Below are positions 8,592 through 16,597 of a DNA stretch of 64,000 nt, one piece after another. The first letter of the stretch is position 1. Each line of letters starts with the position of its first letter. The notes below the pieces were generated by a model that searched no databases, was not told the DNA's origin, and saw nothing but the letters and a program-made list of their open reading frames with translations. The translations under genes and the position numbers were made by a program. The DNA comes from Luteibacter aegosomatis (lineage in GTDB: Bacteria; Pseudomonadota; Gammaproteobacteria; Xanthomonadales; Rhodanobacteraceae). The stretch lies in NCBI RefSeq assembly GCF_023078455.1, contig NZ_CP095740.1, forward strand, positions 1,662,001-1,726,000, given 5' to 3'.

Positions 8592-9422
8592 ATGCAACTC
8601 GCATCCCGATTCGCTTCCCGCTCACCCTCGCTGCGCAGCGATTACCCGCTGACAGATGACCAGATTCACCGCGTAGCGCCGTCCATCTTCGCGGACGCGC
8701 CGCATGAAAGCCGTTCGCAGCGGTACGCCTATATCCCCACCGCCGCCGTGCTGGCCGAGCTTCGCAAAGAAGGTTTCCAGCCCTTTATGGTGACGCAAAC
8801 CCGCGTGCGCGATGAAGGCAAGCGCGAGCACACCAAACACATGCTGCGCCTGCGCCACGCGAACCAGATCAACGGCGCGGAGGCTAACGAAATCGTGTTG
8901 CTGAACTCCCATGACGGGACGAGCAGCTATCAGATGCTGGCCGGCATGTTCCGGTTCGTGTGCAGCAATGGCCTTGTGTGCGGCGACACCGTGGCCGATG
9001 TGCGCGTGCCCCACAAAGGCGACGTTTCCGGGCACGTCATCGAAGGCGCTTACGAAGTTTTGCAGGGCTTCGAGCGCGTGAAGGAATCCCGCGATGCCAT
9101 GCGCGGCATCACGCTGGGCGAAGGCGAAGCCGAAGTGTTCGCCCGTTCCGCGCTGGCCTTGAAGTACGACCCCACCGACAACAGGCCCGCGCCCATCACC
9201 GAATCGCAAATCCTGATGCCGCGCCGGTTCGACGACCGCCGCCCGGACTTGTGGAGCGTGTTCAACCGCACGCAAGAAAACCTGACCAAAGGCGGATTGC
9301 ATGGCCGCAGCGCCAACGGACGCCGCCAGCAAACCCGCCCGGTGCAGGGCATTGATTCCGATGTGCGCCTCAATCGCGCCCTCTGGATGCTGGCCGATGG
9401 CCTGCGCCAGTTGAAAGCCTGA
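8592..9422 (+). CDS. DUF932 domain protein of ICE backbone
   Basis: 276 residues from the ATG at 8592, chosen for the GGAG at 8581-8584; an in-frame ATG at 8550 has no such site. The sequence matches DUF932 (phage/plasmid-like TIGR03299 type): RYAYIPTAAVLAELRKEG, RHTK-like MLRLRHAN, SHDGTSSYQMLAGMFRFVCSNGLV and a repeat-like end. These proteins are conserved in plasmids and ICEs next to ParB-like and RadC genes; their function is unknown. An 80-bp gap leads to the ParB-like gene in the same direction. Confidence 0.88.
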   Translation: MQLASRFASRSPSLRSDYPLTDDQIHRVAPSIFADAPHESRSQRYAYIPTAAVLAELRKEGFQPFMVTQTRVRDEGKREHTKHMLRLRHANQINGAEANEIVLLNSHDGTSSYQMLAGMFRFVCSNGLVCGDTVADVRVPHKGDVSGHVIEGAYEVLQGFERVKESRDAMRGITLGEGEAEVFARSALALKYDPTDNRPAPITESQILMPRRFDDRRPDLWSVFNRTQENLTKGGLHGRSANGRRQQTRPVQGIDSDVRLNRALWMLADGLRQLKA

Positions 9423-9502
9423 TTCCCCACGCGGCAGGGGCAGGCAGCAGCCCTTGCCGCTTTCTTCGCTGCTGCATCCCTGAACCGATAGGAGTTATCA
9501 CC

Positions 9503-10471
9503 ATGAACGCTGTTACCACTACCGAAGCCCGCGCCATCCAATCCCCCGCACTGGAAGCCGCCGACCCGACCAAGAACCTGATTTTGGTTCCGCTGTCGCG
9601 GCTGGTGTCGCGTCCTGTTGGCCGCAACGTGCGCAAGACCCCGCGCATGTCCATTCCCGAACTTGCCGCCAGCATCCAGCGCGTGGGCCTGCTGCAAAAC
9701 CTGATCGTCATTGCCGCCGCCGATGGTGAGCATTACGAAGTGGTGGCCGGTGGCCGTCGCCTTGCAGCGTTGAAGCTGCTGGCGAAGAAGCGCCGTATCA
9801 GCAAGGAATGGGACGTGCCTTGCCTGCTGGTGGCCGATGGAACCGCCCGCACGGCCAGCCTCACCGAGAACGTGCAGCGTGAAGCCATGCACCCGGCAGA
9901 CCAGTTTGAAGCCTTCGCCGCGCTGGTGGCCGAAGGCCGACCCATCGAGGACATAGCCGCCGATTTCAGCGTGTCCCCGCTGGTGGTGCAGCGCCGCTTG
10001 AAGCTGGCGAACGTCTCGCCCCGGCTGCTGGGAGACTACCGCGCCGAAGCCGTGAGCCTTGACCAGTTGATGGCCCTTGCCATCACCGATGACCATGCCG
10101 CGCAGGAAGCCGCTTACTATGACGCACCGACATGGCAGCGCAACCCTTCCCAATTGCGTGACCGCCTCACCGAGCGTGAGATTGACGCCTACCGGCATCC
10201 GCTGGTGCGGTTCGTCGGGCTGGACATTTACGAAGGCGCAGGCGGCGGCATCCGTCGCGATCTGTTCGCGGAAGGCGACGCAGGCGTGTATCTGACGGAT
10301 GCCGCGCTGCTGGAACGGCTGGCGCAAGACAAGTTGGCAGGCATCGCCGTCGAGGTGAAGGCCGAAGGCTGGGCGTGGGTGGATGCCACGCCCGCCGTGA
10401 CCCATGCCGACCTGCACGCTTTCCAGCGTGCGCCGAGGGAGCGCCGCGAACCGACCAAGCGCGAAGCGTAG
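9503..10471 (+). CDS. ParB/RepB/Spo0J-like protein, N-terminal part before an amber stop
   Basis: 322 residues. It contains the ParB N-terminal domain with the nuclease/CTPase-like motif GRNVRKTP, then ELAASIQRVGLLQNLIV, VVAGGRRLAALKLL and TENVQREAMHP, followed by the KorB-type helix-turn-helix region (IEDIAADFSVSPLVVQRRLKLANVSPR). It stops at TAG 10469-10471, but the same frame continues for another 359 codons with the composition of a ParB C-terminus. CAG to TAG is the simplest explanation. The truncated product keeps the DNA-binding part and may retain some function. GGAG precedes the ATG. Confidence 0.85.
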   Translation: MNAVTTTEARAIQSPALEAADPTKNLILVPLSRLVSRPVGRNVRKTPRMSIPELAASIQRVGLLQNLIVIAAADGEHYEVVAGGRRLAALKLLAKKRRISKEWDVPCLLVADGTARTASLTENVQREAMHPADQFEAFAALVAEGRPIEDIAADFSVSPLVVQRRLKLANVSPRLLGDYRAEAVSLDQLMALAITDDHAAQEAAYYDAPTWQRNPSQLRDRLTEREIDAYRHPLVRFVGLDIYEGAGGGIRRDLFAEGDAGVYLTDAALLERLAQDKLAGIAVEVKAEGWAWVDATPAVTHADLHAFQRAPRERREPTKREA

Positions 10472-11548
10472 CGTATCGAGAAGCTGCAAACCAAGCTGCA
10501 CGAACTGGCCGCAGCCGTGGATGAAGCGCTGGACACTGACGACGAGGAAAAGGCCGACGCCTTGCAGGAGGAAGGCGAAGCCGTGGGCGAGCAGTTGCAG
10601 GCGCTGGAAGATGGCTTGCAGGACTACGGCGCGACCGTGAAGGCCGCAGCCGGTGCCATCGTCACTATCGACCGCAGCGGCGATGCCGTGGTGCATCGCG
10701 GGCTGCTGCGCGAAGCCGAAGCCAAGGCGCTGCGCACGCTGGAGCGGCTGCGGCAGGGTTTCGGCAGCGAAGCCGAGAACGACGACGAAGGCGAGGACGG
10801 AGACAGCGACGGGCAGCCCAAGACCACCGCCATGTCCGACAAGCTGGCGCAGCGGTTGAGCGCCCACCGCACCGCCGCGCTGCAAATCGAAGTTGCCCGG
10901 CATCCACAAGTGGCGCTGGCCGCGCTGGTGCATGGCATGGTGCAGACCGTCTTGCAGGGAAGCCACTACGGCCCCCGTCATGATGCGTTGCCGCTGGGCG
11001 TGAGCCTCAAAGCGCAAGACCGGCTGGAAGGCATCGCCCCGGACATGCCGGATTCGTCCGCCGCCGTGACGCTGCGCGAATTGCAGCAGGTAGCAGGCGA
11101 AGCCTTGCCGGAGGACAGCGCAGAACTGTTCGCCGTGTTGCTGGCGAAGTCGCAGGATGAACTGGTGCGGCTGCTGGCGGTATGCGTGGCCGTTACGGTG
11201 GACGTGGTGACGCCCCGCGCCACGTCGCACCAACCCGGCGCGGAACTGGCGCAGGCCGTGGGGCTGGACATGGCGGCATGGTGGAAGCCCACCGCTGACG
11301 GCTATTTCCGGCATGTGCCGAAAGCTGCGATTCTGGAAGCCGTGGAGCAGTACGCCCCGGCGCACGTTACCCGGCTGGCAAAGTTGAAGAAAGGAGACAT
11401 TGCCAGCGAAGCCGAACGGCTGGCGGATGGAACCGGCTGGATGCCTGCCGTGTTCAAGGCCGAAGGCCCGCAGGAGGTGGAGCCAAAAGAAGACACGGAA
11501 GCCAGCGCCGCCCTGGTGGATGAACCGGCCGAGGCATTGGCCGCCTGA
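10472..11548 (+). pseudogene. Orphaned C-terminal part of the ParB-like protein
   Basis: This frame directly continues the 9503-10471 gene. It reads RIEKLQTKLHELAAAVDEALD, an acidic DDEEKADAL segment, a coiled-coil-like region and a helical C-terminus. The only internal start near the break is a GTG at 10517 with no evident ribosome site. Together the two parts would make a 681-residue protein, the usual long ParB of such ICEs as I know them. It is a pseudogene unless the amber codon is read through or is a sequencing error. Confidence 0.75.
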
Positions 11549-11564
11549 CGCTCACCGCAGACCT

Positions 11565-11588
11565 GCGCCCCGGCTCGGGCCGGGGCGC
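11565..11588 (+). terminator. GC-rich hairpin after the ParB-like gene
   Basis: GCGCCCCGGC-TCGG-GCCGGGGCGC: a perfect 10-bp stem, 17 bp after the stop. No clear T tract, so termination is likely but not certain. Confidence 0.6.
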
Positions 11589-11589
11589 T

Positions 11590-11775
11590 TCGTTGCAAGG
11601 AACCAGACCATGCCCACGAACACCAGCACGGCGACAAGAGCGCTGCGCCCGCGATTGCGCCGCCGGTGTCGAACACGCGCGGCGCGTAGGCGTTGAAGAA
11701 TAACCACCACTCAAACAGCTTCCAGTGGTGGTAGATCGACGTGCCAAGGAAGTCGAACCAGGGCTGAAAACCGAC
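11590..11775 (-). pseudogene. traG relic (residues about 38-97), frameshifted
   Basis: Leftward translation reads PWFDFLGTSIYHHWKL, FEWWLFFNAYAPRVFDTGG and AIAG. It matches the TraG at 43521 (PWFDFFGTPVYHPWRL, FEWWFFFDAYAPHVFDIGG). After GAIAGA the frame shifts and continues as ALVAVLVFVGMVWFLATK, the second membrane segment of TraG proteins. No start or ATPase domain remains. It differs from the resident traG at many positions, so it comes from a second, related element rather than a recent duplication. Its orientation is opposite to the backbone. Confidence 0.8.
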
Positions 11776-11803
11776 GTGTTCCCGATGCGGCGGGCAGCAA
11801 GAT

Positions 11804-12331
11804 TTAGATCTTCCAGTTCGCCGCCCGCAGCCGTCTTTGTCCAACGTAGTGTGGGCGATTCGTCAAATTCAAGATCAGTGCGACTGCGGCTGTGGTGAAC
11901 TGGCCTCTGGTGTCAACGTGTACATCGCCGTAGCTCTTCGCCGAAAGCTGAAGCTGCGCGCAGAGACTCACGACCTTCTCACTCGTGAATGACACCTTGA
12001 TCTGATGCGCAAACTCGTTGCGCACCTTTCGAATCAGATCGCACTCCTTGTACTCGACTTCGGACAAAAGGCCCAAGGCGAACGAGGAGGCGATGCGTGC
12101 GGAGAACGTGCCAAGCGGCGCGTTGAAGCCATCGAGCAGAGCTTTGCTTCCTTTGTTTGGAATGAGGAATGCCTCGATGATCCGACCGAGTTGCTCATCG
12201 AGCATTGCCGCCGCAGCCAATGCAGTTCCGCGCTCTGTCTCTTTGTTGAAGTCGGCAAGGAAGTCCATGAAGCCGCTGAGATGCGGATGAGTCTCTGAAA
12301 GTGGCTGGGTTAAATCGTTCATGGCCGCCAC
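11804..12331 (-). CDS. MltR-like HEPN-type protein
   Basis: 175 residues from a GTG directly after the previous stop (TGA-GTG); an ATG three codons later (12322) is also possible. It resembles the MltR family: NKETERGTALAAAAMLDEQLGRII, FNAPLGTFSARIASSFALGLL and DLIRKVRNEFAH. The last motif is an R-x4-H (RNEFAH), as in HEPN ribonucleases. MltR itself represses mannitol genes, but no sugar genes are here. Cotranscription with a second R-x4-H protein suggests an RNase-type or toxin unit. Family match is visible; the activity is inference. Confidence 0.75.
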   Translation of the reverse strand: MAAMNDLTQPLSETHPHLSGFMDFLADFNKETERGTALAAAAMLDEQLGRIIEAFLIPNKGSKALLDGFNAPLGTFSARIASSFALGLLSEVEYKECDLIRKVRNEFAHQIKVSFTSEKVVSLCAQLQLSAKSYGDVHVDTRGQFTTAAVALILNLTNRPHYVGQRRLRAANWKI

Positions 12332-12826
12332 TCAGTAGCGCCGAAAAAAGCTATGAATATCGGGACGAACCTCAAGAGCCAAAGTCAGCACAGCCATTGA
12401 TTGGCCGAGAAGCACATCGTCTCTTTCAGAGCCTTCAACAAAATCCGCATGACCGGCGCCGCCGTCTTGATATTTAGCGCCGTGGGCAAGATTGTTTCTC
12501 GCTCGGCGAATCGCAAGAAAGAGATCAGCCGTGTTCTTGACGGCGCCCGTGTCCTTCCATCCAAGCGTTCCATCGGCGAGCTTCACTTGCTTTTTGGGTG
12601 GCTTGCCAATTAAGACGGGGGCAATTCCTTGGGCGATGACATCACTCAGGAAGTCGGGGCCAAGGTCTCGGGCAAAACCATCCCAGTCAGGATCGACCCT
12701 GTCATCGTTGCCAATGGCATACTGCCCAGACCTCTTCAGCGCGCACTCGAATCTTGAGAAAACGATGAAGAAATCAATAGCCAGCTTCGGTAGCGCTGCC
12801 TCAAGGGCTTGTTCGACCAAACTCAT
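12332..12826 (-). CDS. HEPN-like protein with RNNLAH motif
   Basis: 164 residues, all-helical in appearance. I do not recognise a named family. Near residues 108-116 it has AIRRARNNLAHGAK, a canonical HEPN R-x4-H motif of the RNxxAH form, the catalytic signature of many HEPN ribonucleases. The start has a GGGGG/AAGT context typical of weak sites. It is the upstream member of a two-gene leftward unit with the MltR-like gene (no intergenic base). An 18-bp gap separates it from a truncated ORF further upstream. A role in defence or toxin activity is plausible. Confidence 0.7.
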   Translation of the reverse strand: MSLVEQALEAALPKLAIDFFIVFSRFECALKRSGQYAIGNDDRVDPDWDGFARDLGPDFLSDVIAQGIAPVLIGKPPKKQVKLADGTLGWKDTGAVKNTADLFLAIRRARNNLAHGAKYQDGGAGHADFVEGSERDDVLLGQSMAVLTLALEVRPDIHSFFRRY

Positions 12827-12845
12827 ACTTCCCCCAGTAAGTTAC

Positions 12846-13007
12846 TCATTCGTTATGACGATTGGACCGTCCACTCAGCACCGATGCTAACCATGCCGAG
12901 AACATCACGTTGTCCTTCTTGACGTAGAAACTGATGTAGCCACCATCTGTTAGAACGGGATAGGCCCGCGTGAGTCTATTTTCTGTCAGTGCCTTGTATA
13001 ACTTAAC
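12846..13007 (-). pseudogene. Truncated ORF (51 codons) upstream of the HEPN pair
   Basis: An open frame without a start codon of its own reads LTENRLTRAYPVLTDGGYI, then SFYVKKDNVMFSAWLASVL and stops at 12846-12848. It has normal protein-like composition and no in-frame stop until a TGA at 13008-13010, next to where GC-rich leader sequence begins. It looks like the C-terminus of a gene cut by the rearrangement that placed the HEPN unit here. I cannot name the family. Confidence 0.4.
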
Positions 13008-13796
13008 TCAGGTACATTGAGCGCGTCGGCGCGAAGCGCTGCCGGGCTTTGCGAACTGCGCCCCCATGCTGACTTCGCCGTCACGGCCATTCGGCTTTAA
13101 TCCCTCACGCCTTCGCGCCTACGGCGCTGCGCGCTGCGCTTGCCTCCGGGGGAAAGCCCTGCGGGCTATCCCAGCCGCGCGATGCTTGGCGCCCCTCGAT
13201 GCAGCCGAACCGGCATGTGCCGGATCGGCCCGGCCAGCGCCCCGCCGCAATGGGCGGGGCTTGTGGGGCTACGCCCTAGCTTGCTGCCGCAGGTTGCACG
13301 AAAGCATGCCGTCCTCGACGCTGGCGGTTCGTCGCCTGGTCGTCACGAAGGACGGTTCACCGACACGCCGCCCAGCCCTGCAATGGAGCTTCCACGCCAC
13401 GCCTCATGCAAGAGGCCACCTGCAACGTCAGGGGCGCTTTCACCTTGTCGCTGGGTGTTGTCCTGGCTCGTGTCAGGGCGCAGGCCGGTGAAGCCGTCGC
13501 GCGGGGATGCCGAGTCGGCCATGTCTCCATTCGGGAGCGGGCGGCCAGTACGTCCTTGTGTTGTTGTGAATCCTGGCGGTGGCACGGCTGCGCCTTGGGC
13601 TTCATGGCCGCAACCTTGCAGCGAAAACAATTTCCCCCTGCGCTGCGCGCATTCCTCGCGGGACAAATTCTTTTCGCTTCCAGGTTCTCCACGGTGTTGC
13701 GACCGCTGCGCGGTGCGGCCAGCCCATCCCCCGCCGGACGGATTACAACAAGGACGCACTGGCGCGACCTTGTTCAACCCGAAAGGAGAAATCATC
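13008..13796 (+). promoter_or_regulatory. Long leader upstream of the DUF736 gene (L3)
   Basis: About 790 bp. Frames that appear open are low-complexity GC-rich readings, not a recognisable protein. At 13084-13146 it carries CGGCCATTCGGCTTTA and GCTGCGCGCTGCGCTTGCC, closely matching L1 before radC. Hairpins include CCCCGCC-GCAATG-GGCGGGG near 13240-13260. The leader ends in AAAGGAG before the DUF736 ATG. The length and repeated motif suggest a structured untranslated RNA or extended regulatory region. Confidence 0.5.
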
Positions 13797-14117
13797 ATGG
13801 CTAACATCGGCACCTTCACCGCAGACAAAGATGGCTACACCGGCACGCTTCGTACCCTGACGCTCAACGTCAACGTCAAGGTCAAGCTGGTTCCCAACGA
13901 CAAAGGCAGCAGCGAGAATGCCCCTGACTTCCGCCTGCAGGCCGCCAGTCACAACATCGGCGCGGCGTGGAAGAAGACCAGCGAGGCCGGACGCGAATAC
14001 CTGTCCGTGACGCTCGACGATCCTTCGTTCCCGGCGCCGATCTATGCCCGCCTGATCGAAGGCGAGAGCGGCACGCACGATCTGATCTGGTCGCGCACCA
14101 AACCGCAGGCGGCATAA
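13797..14117 (+). CDS. DUF736 domain protein
   Basis: 106 residues from the ATG at 13797, preceded by AAAGGAG. It matches DUF736: [21 protein letters not shown], a central [16 protein letters not shown] and a C-terminal [12 protein letters not shown]736 proteins are small, conserved companions of plasmid and ICE replication genes; function is unknown. It is a single-gene unit with a long leader in front and a terminator 11 bp after the stop. Confidence 0.92.
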   Translation: MANIGTFTADKDGYTGTLRTLTLNVNVKVKLVPNDKGSSENAPDFRLQAASHNIGAAWKKTSEAGREYLSVTLDDPSFPAPIYARLIEGESGTHDLIWSRTKPQAA

Positions 14118-14127
14118 CCGCCGCAGC

Positions 14128-14149
14128 GCCCCGCCCATCGCGGCGGGGC
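14128..14149 (+). terminator. Terminator after DUF736
   Basis: GCCCCGCC-CATCGC-GGCGGGGC followed by ATTTCC. An 8-bp GC stem with a short T-containing tail; it could also serve the convergent HTH gene. Confidence 0.75.
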
Positions 14150-14164
14150 ATTTCCTGCATCTGA

Positions 14165-14455
14165 CTACGCTTCGATAGCCCGAAGACGGCTTTCGGCCTC
14201 GGCCATCAGCACTGTCGTGCTGCATTCGAGTGCGCCTGCGATCTTGAAGATGAGCGACAGCGTGGGCTGGTGCTCGCCACGCTCGACCTTGCCCATATGG
14301 GAACGCTCGACGCCTGCTAGATTGGCCAGCGTTTCCTGCGCGATGCCGCGCTCCGTGCGCAGCGCACGCACCGCCGCGCCGAAGGCCTGGGCCAGTTCGG
14401 CGTCAAAGGTGGTGGTGCCGGCCGGTCGGCCGCGCTGGACGGTACGCTTCTGCAT
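14165..14455 (-). CDS. XRE-family HTH regulator of the ICE
   Basis: 96 residues from the ATG at 14455; an upstream in-frame ATG at 14482 would add nine. The HTH covers about residues 22-75 (ALRTERGIAQETLANLAGVERSHMGKVERG). Such one-domain regulators between DUF736 and DUF2958 are common in Tn4371-type ICEs. It is divergent from the DUF2958 gene, and the AT-rich gap near 14480-14530 (ACGTTATATTTAACTC) is the likely shared promoter. Target unknown; control of ICE backbone genes is the simplest guess. Confidence 0.85.
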   Translation of the reverse strand: MQKRTVQRGRPAGTTTFDAELAQAFGAAVRALRTERGIAQETLANLAGVERSHMGKVERGEHQPTLSLIFKIAGALECSTTVLMAEAESRLRAIEA

Positions 14456-14718
14456 AGACAGAAGCGTCGATCTACAGCACAATTAAAACCACGTTATATT
14501 TAACTCATTCATTCGTTTCACCTGTTTTGTGTCTTTACTGAAATCCGCATCGGCGGCTTTCTTCAAAAGCGGAGAACCTGATTCGTGCCTTTCCTGACTT
14601 CCGCACATGCGCCTGTGTGTCTTTGCGCTTCTGTGGCAGTGTGGGTTTGCGCATCTGCGCTTGCGTGGGAAGGCAGGCAAGCGGCAATGCGGATTCGGGT
14701 ATTGGTAAGAACACAGCC

Positions 14719-15066
14719 ATGACGATGCTCATCACCGACGACGACCGCATCCGCTTGCTGGCCAATGGCCAAGCCTGCGCTGACGGGCAAGAAACCGATC
14801 CACTGCCGGTTGTTCGCTTGTTCACGCCAGATGCGCACCTGACCTGGCTGCTGGCCGCGCTTGACCCCGCAGACGGTGACACCGCTCATGGCCTGATCTA
14901 CCTGGGGCTAGGCATGCCTGCCCTGGGCACGGTGAAGCTGTCCGATTTGGCATCCATCGTCGGCCCACGCAAGCAGCCCGTGATGCGTGATCGCTACTTC
15001 CAGTCGATGCGGCGATTGTCGGAATATCTGCGGCTGGCCGAGGAAAACGGCTCTATTCCAGACTGA
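14719..15066 (+). CDS. DUF2958 domain protein
   Basis: 115 residues from the ATG at 14719 (MTMLITDDDRIRLLANGQ); the upstream in-frame extension to 14617 is cysteine-rich and not family-like. Central features are PVVRLFTPDAHLTWLLAALDP, DTAHGLIYLGLGMPALG and a C-terminal DRYFQSMRRLSEYLRLA. DUF2958 is a conserved small protein of ICEs and plasmids with unknown function. It is separated by a 329-bp gap from the DUF2285 gene. Confidence 0.9.
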   Translation: MTMLITDDDRIRLLANGQACADGQETDPLPVVRLFTPDAHLTWLLAALDPADGDTAHGLIYLGLGMPALGTVKLSDLASIVGPRKQPVMRDRYFQSMRRLSEYLRLAEENGSIPD

Positions 15067-15395
15067 ATAGCCACAGCGAAGCCGGGCACATTCAGTTTAT
15101 TTTGGTCTGGTCTGTGACCTGTACGGTCTGAATCGGCACTCTTGCACCGAAGCGGTGCGAGTCTGCTGCAAACAGTCATGATCTTTGGCGCGGGCTGCGG
15201 CACGGTATCCGATGCCGCGCACCATTTTCGGGTTGCGCGGGTCGTCGCATTCGGACGAACCACGCAACGCTTTGGAGCCAATCGGTCTTGACACTGCCAG
15301 TTTACCCGCCATCCATGACGGTTTACCGATGACGCCGTAGTTTGCCTTCTTCACGCCCGTGGCGACGTTCCTGCTGTCCGACAGGAGGTTGCGTC
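15067..15395. other. Intergenic region between DUF2958 and DUF2285 genes
   Basis: 329 bp. It contains a hairpin CTTGCACCG-AAG-CGGTGCGAG at 15141-15161. A leftward frame at 15097-15354 starts plausibly (MKKANYGVIGKPSWMAGKL) but I recognise no family and it lacks a clear ribosome site, so I do not call it a gene. The region ends in GGAGG before the DUF2285 ATG. Confidence 0.4.
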
Positions 15396-16172
15396 ATGGC
15401 AGACCCGAGCGCCGAACACCACGAGCATTGGTATCCGACCGCCGCGTATCTTTACACGCTGCATCTCAATGGCCCAGCCCTGGCCTGGGAGTACCTGCGC
15501 CGCAATCCTGATTACCGGCTCGACTGGCTGCGCCGTCGCCGCAGGCCAGATGCTGCCGAGCGCTGGGGGCTACGCCTGCTGGAAGACCCGGCGCTGGATG
15601 CGCGGGACGCGCACCCGACCTGGTTTCCCGATCACGACGCCGTGGTGCAGCTCTACCCAGACGCCGACCCGCCGCCCGATGCGATGGTGTTCGAGTTCTG
15701 GCGAATTCCAGGCACCAAACATCTGATCCACGATGGCAAGCGTCTGGTGCTGATGGCGCGATGGCCGGGGTGCTGCCTGCGCTTCGCGCTCGGGCCGGGC
15801 CTAGAGGACGGCATGGCCTACCTCTACGCCACCCGCGCCTGCGCCACGCCCTGCGCGCGCTATCGCACGCTGGCGGCCGAGCTGGACGCCCTGGCCGCCG
15901 CCACGGTTGGCGTGCCTGCGGCGACGGCCCGTTCCCGGCCCACATCCGCCGCGGTGCTGGAGTTGCACACCTTGCAGGCGCTCGACGCGACCATGGCGGG
16001 TGCATCCTTGCGCGAAGTGGCCGAAGGGCTGTTCGGTGTGGATGCCATCGTGGCTGACTGGCACAAGGACAGCGCCTTGCGTGCCCGCGTGCGGCGGTTG
16101 ATACGGCGTGGCGAGGCGCTGATGCTCGGCGGCTATCGCAGCCTGGCACAGCTTCCGCCAGTTGCATCGTAG
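15396..16172 (+). CDS. DUF2285 domain protein (ICE backbone, possible DNA-binding)
   Basis: 258 residues from the ATG at 15396, chosen for GGAGG 7 bp upstream. The N-terminus (HWYPTAAYLYTLHLNGPALAWEYLRRNPDYR) is the segment often found before DUF2285. The C-terminal third (TLQALDATMAGASLREVAEGLFG, then RARVRRLIRRGEALMLGGYRSL) is the DUF2285 domain, which looks like a helix-turn-helix. In Tn4371-type ICEs this gene precedes the excisionase-like HTH gene and repA, and a regulatory role is assumed. No enzyme motif is visible. Confidence 0.88.
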   Translation: MADPSAEHHEHWYPTAAYLYTLHLNGPALAWEYLRRNPDYRLDWLRRRRRPDAAERWGLRLLEDPALDARDAHPTWFPDHDAVVQLYPDADPPPDAMVFEFWRIPGTKHLIHDGKRLVLMARWPGCCLRFALGPGLEDGMAYLYATRACATPCARYRTLAAELDALAAATVGVPAATARSRPTSAAVLELHTLQALDATMAGASLREVAEGLFGVDAIVADWHKDSALRARVRRLIRRGEALMLGGYRSLAQLPPVAS

Positions 16173-16286
16173 TAAGGGGGACGTTTTGCGCACCCTGCAA
16201 TTCGTCCCTTAGCAAGAAGCCTGAATTTCTTGAAAGTGCCTCTATCCGGCCGCGTGGTGTGGCCGGGCTTGATGGAGGTACTTCCC

Positions 16287-16571
16287 ATGCGTCCTGCTCC
16301 CTTGCGGCCTGCCGCCGCTGCTGTCGCTGCGCCCGCGCAGCCCCAACGCTATCTCACCAACGACGAAGCCGCCGACTACCTGCGCCTGTCGCCGCGCACG
16401 CTGGAGAAACAGCGCGTGATGGGCGGCGGCCCGAAGTTCCGTAAGTTCGGCCGCCGTGTCATGTACGCAGTATCCGACCTCGATGCCTGGGCCGATGCGC
16501 GCAGTTTCGATGCCACGTCCGACCCGGAGTACGCCGAGCGCCATGTGGGTGACTACCGTGATCGCCGCTGA
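16287..16571 (+). CDS. Excisionase-like MerR/AlpA HTH protein
   Basis: 94 residues from the ATG at 16287, preceded by GGAGG. A winged HTH lies at about residues 25-75: YLTNDEAADYLRLSPRTLEKQR, FRKFGRRVMYAVSDLDAW. This is the HTH_17 (excisionase) type. In these ICEs the gene sits immediately before repA and may act as recombination directionality factor or as repA regulator. The N-terminal Ala/Pro-rich tail is ordinary for the group. A short gap of 26 bp separates it from the repA start. Confidence 0.9.
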   Translation: MRPAPLRPAAAAVAAPAQPQRYLTNDEAADYLRLSPRTLEKQRVMGGGPKFRKFGRRVMYAVSDLDAWADARSFDATSDPEYAERHVGDYRDRR

Positions 16572-16597
16572 TCGACGGCTCGACGGTGGCCACCGCC

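Noticed and set aside
9050..11365. Leftward ORF of 771 codons opposite the ParB-like gene
   Set aside because: Antisense shadow of DUF932 and parB coding sequence, without a recognisable domain.
13140..13796. Long open frame running into DUF736 as an N-terminal extension
   Set aside because: The extension is low-complexity GC-rich reading with no family match, and a strong AAAGGAG precedes the internal ATG at 13797.
15097..15354. Leftward 85-codon gene before DUF2285
   Set aside because: No family match, no clear ribosome site, and it lies over the upstream region of the DUF2285 gene; left as an open frame only.
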